Assembly: GCF_021018805.1 (NCBI RefSeq)
Contig: NC_086256.1
Location: 12,776,032-12,840,031 of the forward strand
Direction of reading: 5' to 3'
From: Prinia subflava
Taxonomy: Eukaryota > Chordata > Aves > Passeriformes > Cisticolidae
DNA: 64,000 nt
Position 1 is the stretch's first letter. Each line of letters begins with the position of its first letter. Under the pieces are notes generated by a model. That model made no database searches. It was not told where the DNA came from and saw only the letters and a program-made list of their open reading frames with translations. Of this stretch, positions 51,201 through 62,971 are shown piece after piece. The position numbers and the translations under genes were made by a program.

Positions 51201-52127
51201 GTTCAGAACCTAAAGTCAAATATGGGTTTTGTTATTATTTTTTAAAAAGTGTAAAAAAATCCTTTGTGTATGTATAAAAATAATATACAATGATTAATAC
51301 TCAGGATAAATAGCTGTGACTAGCACACTGACATTATATTAAAACCATCTCAGTGTCATTCTTGAGCCAGACTGTACAGTTGATATCAGAGAAGCTCAAA
51401 GCTAGGTATTACTGAAAAATAAATTATGCCTATAAATTGTGAGATTGAAGTAAGCATTTCCAGAATAAAAATGCAATTCTTCAAAGATAAGTTACTCTTT
51501 AAGACCACATACCTAAGAAGTGTTTAGGTATTTCTTTTTTAAGAGCTGTTTCAGATTTAATATTTCTTCTATAATAGAATGTCTGCAGAAAAGCCAAGAA
51601 GAGCATTTACTGCTAAGTCATTTCTCATATAGTTTCACTGTCTATTCTGTACCTTTTGTGTACCAGTAAAATTAGTTGCCATTTTTAGTAGAAATTGAGT
51701 ATTGCATACAATAAAGAGAAACACTAGAATACCAAAAAAAGTAAAGCATTATGTAAGTATTCATTATATATGTGTATGTCCTGATTTCAAACATTTTATT
51801 AATTTCTTGACCAAGGCAGACTGCTGTAGTTATACATTTTTTGTGCCCAGCAAATCTGGAGGTTTACAGTTCTCACATTTAGCATTAATACTCTGGGATT
51901 ATGATGTTGAGAGGTGGATGAACTAACAACAATGCTTTTGTTTATATGGTGTAAAGGTGAAATAGTTCAGTGACAACTGTATTATTTCTTGCCTTTTCTG
52001 CTGTCCAACTTGTGCAGTAAGCTCAGTGTGCTGTCAGGTTTCACCATTTGCCCTCTTTATTATCACATTGTATGAATCTGTATAGTTATAAAATAGAATG
52101 ACTCTTAGTTTTTCTTTTTTTTTTTAG
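48253..52127. other. non-coding DNA, no gene recognised
   Basis: AT-rich. Holds the CRE at 48451 and a weak TTGACTTCAGCAGAAGC phrase at about 48823 that may be a scrap of the old sauropsid repeat seen elsewhere. ORFs are under 100 codons. Confidence 0.55.
48451..48458. promoter_or_regulatory. perfect CRE octamer
   Basis: TGACGTCA, the full palindromic CREB/ATF site, occurs in CpG-poor AT-rich DNA where such CpG-containing octamers are uncommon. No promoter is apparent next to it, so a functional role is only a possibility. Confidence 0.4.
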
Positions 52128-52205
52128 TTGCTCAACACAGCAAAGATGCCATGGTTACCATGTCAATCAGACATGGGTAATCAAGTTCGTAACGAGGGAT
52201 CTCAG
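52128..52205 (+). CDS. candidate 26-codon internal exon (unidentified gene)
   Basis: A pyrimidine tract of about 17 bases ending in TTTAG at 52127 precedes the block, and CAG/GTATGTTTGG follows at 52205, matching strong vertebrate acceptor and donor signals. The 78-nt block is a multiple of three and open in phase 0 (beginning LLNTAKMPWLPCQSDMG, ending NQVRNEGSQ). A second frame is also open and the third has one stop. A plausible branch sequence (ATGACTC) lies about 25 bases upstream. I do not recognise the peptide, and no partner exon is identified within the window. An embedded RFX X-box-like palindrome (52145-52158) offers another explanation for any conservation. It could be a cassette exon of a gene whose intron this is, a lncRNA exon, or a chance pseudo-exon. 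Confidence 0.35.
52145..52158 (-). promoter_or_regulatory. RFX X-box-like site
   Basis: On the minus strand the block reads GTAACCATGGCATC, close to the RFX consensus GTNRCCATRGNAAC with one mismatch. An overlapping GTTACCATG half lies on the + strand. Sites of this kind bind RFX factors in ciliary and neuronal regulation. It lies inside the exon-like block and no promoter is evident. Confidence 0.4.
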
Positions 52206-53869
52206 GTATGTTTGGTATTTGGCTGGAAGATTAAAGCTTTAGAAGTTAATGCCACTAGAACTGTTGAGAAAAGCAGCTGCAATATGGAACCTGTTTTGGT
52301 TTTTTTTTATCTTCTTTTTAAGGCTCAAGAGGAATGCATAAGGCAAAGTTTGTTACTTAAAAGATATTGCTAGATTTGATTGTCTCTCATGTACACACAT
52401 TTCTATTATCCTTCAGAAAATTCCCTCTGAAAACCTGATAGCAAGAGTCTGGTGTTGTTGATGGGGACTATCTGAACACACCACCAGGTTTACTGTTTGT
52501 ATACTGTGTTTGTCACCGCGATGTGGGACCCGTTATATTTGCAATCTTCACAGCCTACATTTTCTTTGAAAAGCAGTTAGCAGCACAACGTAATCCCGGA
52601 GCTTGGCTGGTGTTTGTTTTCATCAGAATGCAATAATCCATTCTCACAGGATGGCTGTGTGAGCCACAAAAGTGTAAATGCCATTCTTGCCTACACTCTC
52701 ATTGCAGGTGCTGAACCAGCTATTTCTCCTTCCAAAGAGCAGTGAATCTGCTAGTTGTCAGCAATCTGAGGTTTAAATGCTAACTTTTCCCCTTGTGTTG
52801 CTGTGTATTGATCTCTTTTATCCTAATTTCTGTTTGTTTGTTGTTCGGTTCAGTGTCTCTGAGTAAGTTAATCTGTTGAGACTTTTCTGTATACACATGG
52901 CTCTGCTTTAGGCTTGTGTTTGCTTTAGGGTGGTGGAAGCACAAGAGTGCTGGAGGTGTCTGTTACATGGGGCAGGGTCTGTGTTATGCACACACCCCCA
53001 GGGACACTGGAAACCCCTGATAACTGCAGGGTCACTGTTTGGGGTTTTTTTCCCTTGATAGCTAGATTTGGTAAAGTATTATTTTTTTTAAAAAAGGTGA
53101 AGTATTAGTAACGTGGATTTCATAGTCAGTTGGATTTCTCCTTGTAGGATACCAAGAGGCCCCAGATCATGCAGGTCCATCCCCTGTCTCTCCTCTTGGG
53201 TCACTAACTGCTCCACAATGGGCATTTTGATCCTCTGCCATCTCTGTCTCTACTCATCATTCCAGAGGTATAAAATAGAAACAAAGACCAGAGAACAAAC
53301 AAACAGAAGAGAGTGAATCCCTCAAACCAATATGGAAAAAAATTGCTAATAATTGCTCGTAAATTGATGGTAATTGCTAAAACTCGTAGCAATTTGTTTG
53401 CTTTACATAAACAAATTACTAAAATATGTTGCTGTGACTTACAGGTCCCCATTTCATCTCACTCACTAAATGGCTACGGCTCCACACTTTAAAACACTGT
53501 TTATACACAATTCTGTAACAACCTCAGTGTATGACAAACTCTCATTAGCATCTCTAACTTGGTGTCTGGAGCATTCACACTCACAGAAGGTCTGTCTGGA
53601 AGGCCCCTAAGATCAAGGAGAATTTTCCCATTGCTCTCAATATGTTACTGTGAATCCCAAAGTGAAAAGTAGCTTGCGGGGAGCTGGATACTGAGCAGGC
53701 TGGTGCACACAAGGAGGAAGCGCCAGACTGTAAATTTCTGGGGAATGTTTTTGCTTGTGAGCCAGACTGATAGGTTTGGTGTGAAACTTCTGCCTTTGGT
53801 GTCCTTAGCAGTTTTTCATGCAGTTGGAGCTACCCAGCCTTCAGCAACAGTGACAACAAAAGCCTGACC
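52206..53869. other. non-coding DNA, no gene recognised
   Basis: AT-rich to average. Repeated AATTGCT words and a short inverted repeat (AATTTGTTT..AAACAAATT, 9-base arms and 9-base spacer) lie at about 53330-53420. ORFs are under 83 codons. Confidence 0.55.
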
Positions 53870-53931
53870 TCCGCTCAGCGCTTCGGCTGCCGCGATTTGG
53901 CTCCACCCCACCCCACTCACATCATGAGTCA
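53870..53931. promoter_or_regulatory. CpG cluster with CACCC boxes and AP-1 site
   Basis: Five CpG dinucleotides fall within about 25 bases (53871-53894) in otherwise CpG-depleted DNA. CCACCCCACCCC (KLF/Sp-type) follows, then TGAGTCA at 53925-53931, a perfect AP-1 site. The grouping resembles a compact enhancer or a small unmethylated element. It is far too short for a CpG island, and no transcription start is identified. Confidence 0.4.
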
Positions 53932-55149
53932 ATTCCACTTTTAAAAAACACCCTAATGGTTCTTTCATGCACTTCAGTAAGCAATTTTTCTTTTAAATGT
54001 GTAACATATGCTATGTGCTCTCTTCTCCTTCACTGCCCTCTCTTTCCTCTCCATTCTCTAAGACATGGGAATGTCTAACAGCTTTTCCTCTGCTGGGCAT
54101 GGGAACACCATCCAAACTTGTGCTGTGTCAGTCAAAGCTCATCACTCTGCAGTCAGGCATATCAGCTTAATCCTGCTACAAAGTTCAGATTCTCTAAAAA
54201 TCTGAGAACTGGGTTTGTCAGCCAACAAACAGCATCAAATTCCTTGTTCTGTGCGTTGAATGATGAAATGTCTGTACTTCTTTTTCTGGCTTCTAATTTC
54301 CCAGCAGCTCATATGCTTCTGTGATGGGAACTTCAAAACTTTCATTAATTATTAGTAGCCCTGGTCAGAGAAATTTAGCTGGAATCATACTCCCCTGGAA
54401 CATTCAGGTTGTTATCACAGTACAAGGTCAGTTCTAATTTTGCCAAAATTAACTTTCCAAAAAGGCCTGGAATACACTTCTGTCAATGTTATGGTAATCA
54501 AATATTATTAGTTTTTATTTCAAACTTTTTTAATGTTTTTAATTATAAATTTATTGTTTATATGATTGATGAGAATGTTTATTATAATATTTTTTTTTAA
54601 TAAAAGTAACTTTTACTTGTAAGTTATTTTCAGAACACTCTGATGAAATTTCTTGTCTCTTTTTAAACTGAAAATGTTTTTATAAGACAAAATGTTCCCA
54701 TGTGATCCAGGAAACTCCAGTATAACATTAAGCAGAGAGGACTCTAATACACATGTCAGTGAAATGTCTTGTTGTACAGGCTGCCATAGATGTTTATCAC
54801 GTGTCTAATATTTCCTATTTCATTAAATATAAAGGTAGAAATATTCTGGAAATAATGCACTTGATAGAACACATTTACAGCTAAGGTTTAAAACAAATGT
54901 GAAAAAAATTTAATCTCCATCATTAAAAATATGTAAGAAAAAAATACAGGAGAAATATACAACTCAAAAACAGGTGGCAGAACTTCAAAAAATTCAGGTT
55001 CTGTGTCACGGCAGACCACTGCCTTGAGTGAGCCTCCTTGAAAAGCTTTGTGCTGTCCTCTGCTAAGTGTTCTTTGGCACACAAAAAGCAAATGGTGAGA
55101 AAGTAAGGTAAAATCTGTTTGTATTTTTTTTAATGGAGGTAATTACAGC
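53932..55149. other. non-coding DNA, no gene recognised
   Basis: AT-rich. ORFs are under 70 codons. Nothing identifiable. Confidence 0.6.
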
Positions 55150-55250
55150 TGTTTGCTAATTCCACTGAGAGGATCAAATTCTGCTCTCTAAAGGCAGTAT
55201 AAGTCCACTGAAACCACCTGAATTACTCCAAATTCAGTCCAGGTAAGTAA
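55150..55250. repeat. possible old sauropsid interspersed repeat fragment
   Basis: AGGATCAAATTCTGCTCTCT, then TCCACTGAAACCACCTGAAT and TACTCCAAATTCAGTCCAGG resemble an ancient repeat text containing GATCAAATTCTGCTCTCAGTTACAC and GGAGTTACTCC. It is probably related to the fragments at about 8.1 and 9.9 kb. The family name is uncertain. Confidence 0.45.
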
Positions 55251-58200
55251 GGGTAAGAATTTTTCCCCTTGGACTACAAAGACACAATATTGAATGTATT
55301 AAACAGGAAATCAGAAGTCCAAAAGACAAAGAGTTAATTAGTACACAGCTGAATATATAAACTAAATAAATTACCCAGGACATATTGTGCCCAAAGAAGT
55401 GGTGCCAAGCGTAGCTATTTTGAAAAGCTGTCAGATGGAGGCGTTTGGTGGCTTGCACAGCAGATAGAGAGTGCTGAGTGCCTCCCTGGAGCCTGACACC
55501 ACTGACGCTGTGTAACCTTAATTGCAATCTGATTCCAAACCCCTCTCTCTCTTTTGCTGTTGGCAGTCACGTCCACCTGAGAGTGGACAAAACTCCAGAT
55601 GCAGTAACTTAAAGCTGTAACCTCCCTGCCTGAACTGATACGTGATGGGAATGCTTAATACTGAAATTGCTTGGAAAGATTAAAATAGCACTTGTCGTCT
55701 CTCTTCAGGAAAAGAAAATAAACCCGATTTTGCAAGCAGAATGAGACCCAGTACAATTACGTGACAAAGCGAATACCAGATGCACGGCACCAAAGCAAAG
55801 CATCTAAAACATAAAAGCCAAACAAAACATCCAAGTCTGTCTACTTTTCTCCTCATTTCTGTTGAAACAGTTGACATGTATGCATAACCAGCCGTACTTG
55901 GCACATCTGCACTCACAGGCCAATCGTCTCTCTCAAAATAATTCTGATACTAATTGCAAGAGTGATCAAGTCTAAGACATACATACCAATGACATGAGTC
56001 AGCAAAAAATACATCCAGCTGTTCTGCCCTTCACAGAGTCCTGGGGCTTACACAATGCAAAGCTCCTTCTTTTTCTTTTTTTTTAAATTTTCCTCAAGAT
56101 CCATGGGTCACAGTTTCATTTTGTCCTTATGATCATTAACTTCAAGGATAAGAAGAATTATTTCACCAGAACATCTCAAAAGAATTACAGTTTTGAGTTA
56201 AGTTCAGTGACTCCTAGCCTTTGTAGGTCTCTCAGCCGTGGAACTGACCCTTTTCTGCTCACCTCTGTGCTGCCAGTGTCTCCCTGCTCTACTTCTCCCA
56301 GCTTCTACCCTTTTACCAATGCTTTCACATTATGTTCCCTAAAATCTTTAGACTTTCTGGTGCTTCCTTAGCATGTATTCAGCATTTTGCTCTGCTTTGA
56401 AGAAAATGCAACAGAAGGAGGATGAAGATAGGGGATGGTCAGGAACCTTAGATACTCAAAAATGCTTTTGAAAAATTTCCTTTTCAGGGTTCATATATTC
56501 TACGCTGTACTCTGAATTATATTAACAAAAAAAGAAAATTGATAAGTTGCCATTGTGTCCTGTATGCACTACAAAAACAGATCTGGAAGTATCTTTTTTC
56601 CTTTTTTTTTTGTATAAAAGAAATTAATTATTATCATGCTTTATATTGCTTTTAAATGTTAATGCAATTCATAGTCAATAGTCTTTTGTTAACTGCAAGC
56701 CAGTTTATGGTGCAGTATTTCTTGTGTAAATTGGTGTTTTCACTGTACTATTATCCCTGGTTCTGGCAGTCACTGAAAGGAAACTACATCTGCAGATGTC
56801 TTATTTACATCTGATGACAATGTGTATACCACTACCAACATATAGGCTGCATTCTTAGGTGCTGTAAATTGAATTAACTCTCTTGAAGCAGCAGTGCATT
56901 AGAACCATTCATTTATTTTAACAAGTGTATAATTAATTTGTTCATTTCCCTATTCATGGTCAGTTAGGTATTTCTGGTTTCTCAGTAAATTAGGATATCA
57001 CACATAAGATGCACACTTTCTGTGGCCTTCTTCCCATGTATTTCTTTATGTGTAGAAAGAGTGTTTTTTTTTTCTGTAAGGACATACCTTTTCTGCAAGT
57101 GACAGGGATGAAACAGGCCTGTTATAGTGTTATCAAAATCAGATGAGCTCAGAAAGAAGAAACGTCCTTTCTCATACTCAGGACTTGACAGAGGGAAAAT
57201 TGGTGGTTTTCCATAAGCGAGGAGCTTGATTGAAGTCAGACAGTTACTTAGGTCACATTACGTGTGGTTAATTTGGCTAAGAATAGACACAATCAAACCA
57301 GACATCAATGTCTTAAAAGCCACTCATGGGATAAACAACAGCTTCTTGCTTTAAGCCACTTAATTTTTGCCATCAAATTAATATTTTATTATTCCTTAGA
57401 GTCCCTGACATGGTCTTTATGGTTTTAATATGTGCAGCACACCATATACACAAATTCTAAATAGTGTCTTGCAAGTCCATTGAGAAAAGATGCTGGAACT
57501 AAATATTTTAGTTTCCAGCAGAAGTAATTAAATGTGTATAATGTTGTAATAGGTTTTTTTAAGTGAAACTGAACAAGAGAATTAAAGTATAAATAAATAC
57601 AATTTCTGGATTGCTTGTCTATAACATTACCTTCTGTTGTCATCTCTAAATATCTTTTTTAAAGCTGTTGACTGAGTATCCTGCTGGTAAGTATAAATTT
57701 TATAGCCTAAACCATCCCATATTTCACACAAAAGACTTCATAAAGGAGAAAGATTTATATTTTTTTCACTGATCTCAAAATTATCAATTATTTTTCATAT
57801 AAATTTTTGCATCATTTACTGAGAAGGTATTCAGGGCTTTATAGACTCTTTTTTCATCAGTCATTCAGAAGTAAAAGATTTATGAAGTCAAATGTTTTTT
57901 ATCATGCTCTGATTCATACAAGCACGCTGGTTAAAATTGGTGATGCCTCAGACAAAATAAATATTCACAGTAATAAATTTATACTTTTTAATAATGCAGA
58001 AGAGGTGAATTAAGAAATAGGATAACACGAATACATAGAAAAATGCAGATTAATGTGGGCCAACATTTTCAAAAAGGACTTTCAATAATTAATTATACCT
58101 TCTCATTTGTTTAATACCTGGGTATTTTTTCCGGATTATTGGGGAAAAAACCCAACTCCTGCCATATTTTGAGCCATGCCTACATCAAAAAAGCAGAAAG

Positions 58201-58396
58201 GTAAAAAATTGTCAAAAATGGCTAGAACATGTCAATAGTAACCCACAGAAGGAGACTTAAAATTCTTCCATATTTAATACAAATCAGAGACCAATAATTA
58301 GCAACTTGCAAACACTGTAGGATTAGAAATGCTCTTAACCTAAGTTTATGTACATTTGGGGAAGTTTTCTGCACGGCTCCCAAGGCGTGTGCACTG
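55251..58396. other. non-coding DNA, no gene recognised
   Basis: AT-rich. A TGAGTCAGCA (MARE/AP-1-like) word sits at 55995-56004. A poly(T) run at about 57063-57072 and another at about 56602-56610 are simple. ORFs are under 98 codons without recognisable domains. Confidence 0.55.
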
Positions 58397-58669
58397 ATGT
58401 TGGTACACTGTGAAGAATTTAGTCAGGTGGGTTTTAATAACACAAATGGGATTCCTTTATGCCTCTGTAATATGTGCTTCTGTAATAATAAACCTTTAAC
58501 TGGAATTTACATGGGTCCATTTCTGTCTGGTTCCCAAGACATGTGCAAGGACTGCTCACAGCTTTGCACTAATATGCTTTACACAGATCATTTTACATTA
58601 ATGTGGAAGTGTACATTTTTTACAGAACACATGACAGGTAGGCAGTGTAGTTTCCTGTCAAAAACATGA
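58397..58669 (+). other. cysteine-rich small ORF, unsupported as a gene
   Basis: Ninety codons encode ten cysteines, spaced as CLCNMCFC (residues 22-29) and CKDCSQLC (residues 50-57), with others at 5, 72 and 84. The spacing is reminiscent of metal-binding or disulfide-rich peptides but matches no family that I recognise. The ATG context is poor (C at -3, T at +4) and there is no signal peptide. It is probably a chance ORF, noted for its composition. Confidence 0.15.
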
Positions 58670-59733
58670 CACAAAAAGGCAGCTACCAGTCTTAGTGGTC
58701 ATTAGCAAATACCTGGATTAAATTCCATAGGGATGAAATCTGATTATCGGGACAGCTTTCTACAAATGATGAGCAGACTGATTATGGAAAAGCACAGAGG
58801 ATTACAGGAGAATGACCGTAAAAAAGAGCAGAGCTAGAGAGCTTAGTCTGAGCAGAGAGGAAGGGGCCAACTGCAGCCAAGTAGGGTAGGATGGCTCCAC
58901 TGGAGCATAACAAAGTAGGCCAATAGTTTTGGCAGTGGGAAAAGGAGCATGAGCCAAGTCAATCAGGAGGAAAAGAAGAGCTGAGAAGAACTGTTCCTTT
59001 GATGAGGAGTGGAATGAGCCAGCCTGTTTTAAAGAGAGAATCAGACCATACTCAGCAGAGGAGAGAATTGTTTAGCAACAGCACTTGAAAAGCCTGAAAT
59101 CAATATTACTTGATTGGAAAGAACTGTAAGTATTATGCCAGAAGAAGCGGCTTTAGGTTGGAAACAGAATCACAACCCATAAAGTACTCCATGTAAAATA
59201 GCTTGACATGCAGGCAGACTGCTAAAGAAAAAGTGGATGAAGGAGATCTGTGATTCAACAAGTGTCTCTCACTCGTTGGTATTTGCTTTGCATCCGTATA
59301 TCTGCCCTCTCCTCTGCCTTCCAATGGCACATTGAGAAGAGATAGGTAATCACAGAATTTCTGAGGAATGATTTTCAGAGTAATGTAATCTCGTAATTCT
59401 TTCCATTCATTGCAAAGTATGATGCCAAAGCGAAGTGAAGGGGTTGTTGTAACTGCTCAGTCACAGACAAAAAAACGTTTAAAGTTTTTTTTTTATGTAT
59501 GTTAAAGCAAATATTTTCCATTTTACACCTCAGAAGTTTGCACTGAAGCAACACTTAACTCTTTCCTTTGAATGTGGAATAGCAAATCAGCAACAAGCAG
59601 ATTTCTCAGAACAGGTGTTGGGGAGATGCACCCTGCTTCCTGTAAGAGAATAGCGATCCATGTAACAATGGTCTTTGTGCTTTAGTTTAAACATCTTTTA
59701 TTTTGCTTTCACCCTTCCTATGATGATCATCAG
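58670..59733. other. non-coding DNA, no gene recognised
   Basis: AT-rich, with an AATCACAGAATTTCTGAGG word at about 59349-59367 that vaguely recalls the antisense 3' end of CR1, too short to call. ORFs are under 66 codons. Confidence 0.55.
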
Positions 59734-59804
59734 GCAGGAAGGCAAGAAGCAGTTCATAAAGGCAGCATGAAGCACGGCCCAGAGCTGTCAGTGACATCCT
59801 CAAG
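59734..59804 (+). other. pseudo-exon candidate (71 nt)
   Basis: TTTTGCTTTCACCCTTCC with a later ATCATCAG forms a fair acceptor region, and CCTCAAG/GTATGTG is a good donor. One frame is open over all 71 nt (AGRQEAVHKGSMKHGPELSV, then a few codons). The length is not a multiple of three. No protein is recognised. Confidence 0.25.
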
Positions 59805-60874
59805 GTATGTGTGTTGGTCACTGTGGGCAAGAGTCCACTGGAATATCTTTTCAATGCAAACTAGTAGTTGGGAACTTAAATGTTAATTTTAAAAAAATAA
59901 AAACATAATAATAACCTTATGTTATTATCATTTGTTAATTTTTTTTTTAGCTTGCACTTCATTCGGGCTATAGAATTGCCTCACAAATCCCTCTGGAATG
60001 ATAAATGGTGGATGTTTTTCCTACTTCTTCCTCTCCCAAAGCTCAATTCATGGTTGTGGTAATGAATAATCCTTGAGTATTCATTAGCCTTTCTGTATAA
60101 TCCTGATTTGGAACGACAGTAAGGAGGATTCCTTATAATAGAGTGATGTAATACTCTGGGAAATTAGACACTAAGAGTTCCAGTACAATAATGTTACATT
60201 AAAGACAGATAATCACAAGAGGAAAAAGTCTTACAGTGTCACAGCATGCCTATGAAAGTCTCTGGGTTATAGAATCAAAATGTTTTCTACAATGCCCTGT
60301 CCATGTCAAGCTTTAATAAGGCATCTCGTCATGACATCAGAAAAATCAGACTGAGTTTGCATTATTGTAGTAGCTTCAAGCCAGAGCTGCAAATCCTGGT
60401 TGTGTCAGATAACCCTAGTTTAAAAAAAAAAATAAAAAAGCCTTTTGTAATTCTCCAGGGACTGTCTATTATAGGCAAATCACTTTCAAGAAATGAGCTA
60501 CAATTTGTGGTAAATTAACATTCCAGAGAGTGGATAGGAGCAGAATTTCTGCCAGAGAACGAAAACGCTCCAGAGACTCACATGTGATGCTAAACTGGAG
60601 CATCCAGGCCACCATCTGATGAGGATTCATTTTGGCCCATGCGTAAAAATAAAAGTGAAGCCATAACAAATGTCTCACAAATTTATGTGTGAAAGCCTAT
60701 ATGAAAAAAAGTCCAACAACTTCCCTCAACTACGTACAGCAATTAGTAACATAAAGATGCAAAAGAATTGAAATATCACTTAATAAAATGTTTAATAGAA
60801 AACAAGCAAGCAAGGAGCACTGGGAATAAAGCAAGAAAGATGATAATATGTAGAATGCCCTTAATGCTATCTCA
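59805..60874. other. non-coding DNA, no gene recognised
   Basis: AT-rich. A small inverted repeat (ATAATAAC..GTTATTAT) lies at about 59909-59929. ORFs are under 72 codons. Confidence 0.6.
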
Positions 60875-61005
60875 ATTTAAGTCTAGCTTGAAAACTTTTC
60901 TATCTGCATCAACTATTCATGTTTAGCTTCCTCTTGCCCCATTTTATTAAGGACTTTGAACTGCCTGCTTGACATTAAAAGCAGTATATAAATTGAAACT
61001 CTATT
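60875..61005. repeat. old interspersed repeat fragment, family uncertain
   Basis: AAGTCTAGCTTGAAAACTTT, then TTTAGCTTCCTCTTGCCCCA, then TTTGAACTGCCTGCTTGACA and AAGCAGTATATAAATTGAA parallel an ancient vertebrate repeat ending in CTTTGAACTG..AAGTGCTATATAAATTG. Similarity is by eye only. The element class (SINE or LINE tail) is not clear. Confidence 0.5.
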
Positions 61006-62704
61006 ATGCTTCAGAGCAGATAAAGATATTGCAAATGCTAAGAAAAACTTTCAAATGCGACACATTACAGCTGGAAATGCAAACCACATTAATCCAAGAA
61101 ATTTTGGGGGTTTAGTTCTGCCAAAGAAGGAGAGAAGTCAAGGGTGACATTCTAAAGGATGAAGGAAGGGATACGAAACAAAATTGTAGACGATAATAAA
61201 CTAGCTGAATAACAAATGGAAGCACACACTGTCACACGAGTCCAAGAGAGCAGGCAGAGAGCCAGCAAATATGGTTGTAATACTAAAAGAAGGCATGAAA
61301 ATCATCAAGCAAATTATAGACATATTAAATGTCTGTATGTGGGGAGGAAAGGGGCAAAAGTTAGTGACACAGAGAGAGAGTCATTGGATAGTTATATTTT
61401 ACAGCACATACAGAACACTTGGGGTTTGTCACAGTTCACACAGGGCAGTAATGAGGGCATCCTAAATATCAGATAAAATCTGGCCATGTTGGACTCAATG
61501 TGCATTTTGACATTGATTCTAACAGAGCCAAGATTTCCTTCATTAGGGGAGGACTTTAATACTCACCTCAATAAGGTAGGAAAAAGGAATATTTCATTTT
61601 GTAGAGGGCAAACTCAGACTCTAGTAGACAAAAGGTCATATTCTTTTAAGCTTTGTTGCCTCTGTGAGGTCTAGAGACTTTGAATTTTAACAGCTCTGTG
61701 TCTAGTGTGCAGAATAAGATCTCAAGATAAGATTTAAGTGTTCAGCTTTTCACTACGATATTCAGGTGGAATTAGTTAGGTAACAAATCAAGAGCACTAT
61801 TTTGAGCTAAGCCAAAAGGAGTAATCTTACACTGCATATTGAAAAAAACTTGGGCTTCCCCAGACATCTAGTCAAAATGACCATTTAATGATTTTGGGTT
61901 TTTTTAGCAAAAACTCATTGAATAACTGAGAAATAACTGCCTAGCTAGCTCAGGTGTGGCTCAACACAAGCACAGTCACTCAGCATTGTTTCAGATCAGA
62001 AGGTTCTCACAGTTCACCAGAAGAAATGCCAGAGGACACATTCATCAGGTCTCCAGCATATGGATGAGGAACACCTTAGGAAATACAAAGTAAAGCAATC
62101 TGTAAGACAACCCTTCAAACTCCAGGTAAGAGGGAAACAACCTGTAGGCATAAGCATTTGTTTGTATTCCTTGAATGAACTGTGCATGATTTTTTGTCTT
62201 TAAAGAGATGTTGGAGGACTTATTGAATGCATATTAAACAATTATTGACAAAAAACCTCTTAAATAAATACTGGGAGTACCTCCCAGAGCACTTACCCCT
62301 TTTCATACCTGACTGCCCTGCTAAAATTGAGAGCCATGTACTATCTTTCATTCTTCTTGCTGATTAAGCTACTCTTGCTTTATTTGCTAGGTTTATTGTT
62401 TATCATACAATGTTATCAGGAAAGAAGGTGTATATTAATACCAGAAAGTCTGGTGTCTCACTCATTGTGGTGAATATGGCTTGTAAACCTCCTGATGTGT
62501 GGAAATGAACAGTTCCCAGGAACTTTAGTGCCTCCTTGTCTAGTTTTAGGTTTCTGATGGTGCTTAGAGAGATTTCCCACTTGTCAGGGCTCTCTGAAGA
62601 ATGAGAACAATACATCTCTATATACACTTAAAGATCTGCCAGGTAGGGAGAAAAGAAGTGCTCTTCTGGCATATAAGATCAGAAATCATCAGGGGATTTA
62701 AGGA
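61006..62704. other. non-coding DNA, no gene recognised
   Basis: Average to AT-rich. An open frame of 86 codons (61216-61476, +) has no recognisable domain. Nothing else can be supported. Confidence 0.55.
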
Positions 62705-62971
62705 TTATTGGACTGTAAACCTTAACAAAGTCTTGTTTTCAGTAAGGCATATACAAACATTCACTTTGCGACCGGTTGGAACATCAAAGTGCTCCAGCTC
62801 CCAGACTCTGCCTTCAGCCAGCTGGAAGCTCACTCTGCTTTCCCTAAACCAAGCATTACATAAGCACTCGATTACATCCAAAATCACCAAAGCTTCGGCC
62901 GCTGAAACCTTAGCTGAAAGCTCACCAACCTCTGCCTGACAGGAAAGGAGCAGTAACAAGGCCTGTCCCAT
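62705..62971 (-). CDS. candidate small ORF with signal-peptide-like start
   Basis: Eighty-eight codons from ATG at 62971 to TAA, in a GC-richer patch with several CpGs. The N-terminus MGQALLLLLSCQA has a hydrophobic core and a plausible cleavage site, followed by EVGELSAKVSAAEALVILDV. The start context is good (G at -3, G at +4). A strong 3' splice acceptor (TGCTCCTTTCCTGTCAG) ends at 62936, inside the frame. Read that way, 62765-62935 would be a 171-nt, 57-codon phase-0 exon ending at AAA/GTGAAT, a mediocre donor. A donor-like CTCAG/GTAATG sits just upstream, but it would leave a 39-nt intron, below the usual vertebrate minimum. The two readings exclude each other. No family is recognised. 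It may be a real exon, a small secreted peptide, or chance. Confidence 0.3.
   Translation of the reverse strand: MGQALLLLLSCQAEVGELSAKVSAAEALVILDVIECLCNAWFRESRVSFQLAEGRVWELEHFDVPTGRKVNVCICLTENKTLLRFTVQ

Noticed and set aside
57665..57686. 22-nt microexon between TTTTTTAAAG and GTAAGT
   Set aside because: The acceptor is weak and the block is very short. Such pairs are frequent by chance.
59345..59400. AATCACAGAATTTCTGAGG as a CR1 3' end
   Set aside because: It is too short, and the following sequence does not continue as CR1.
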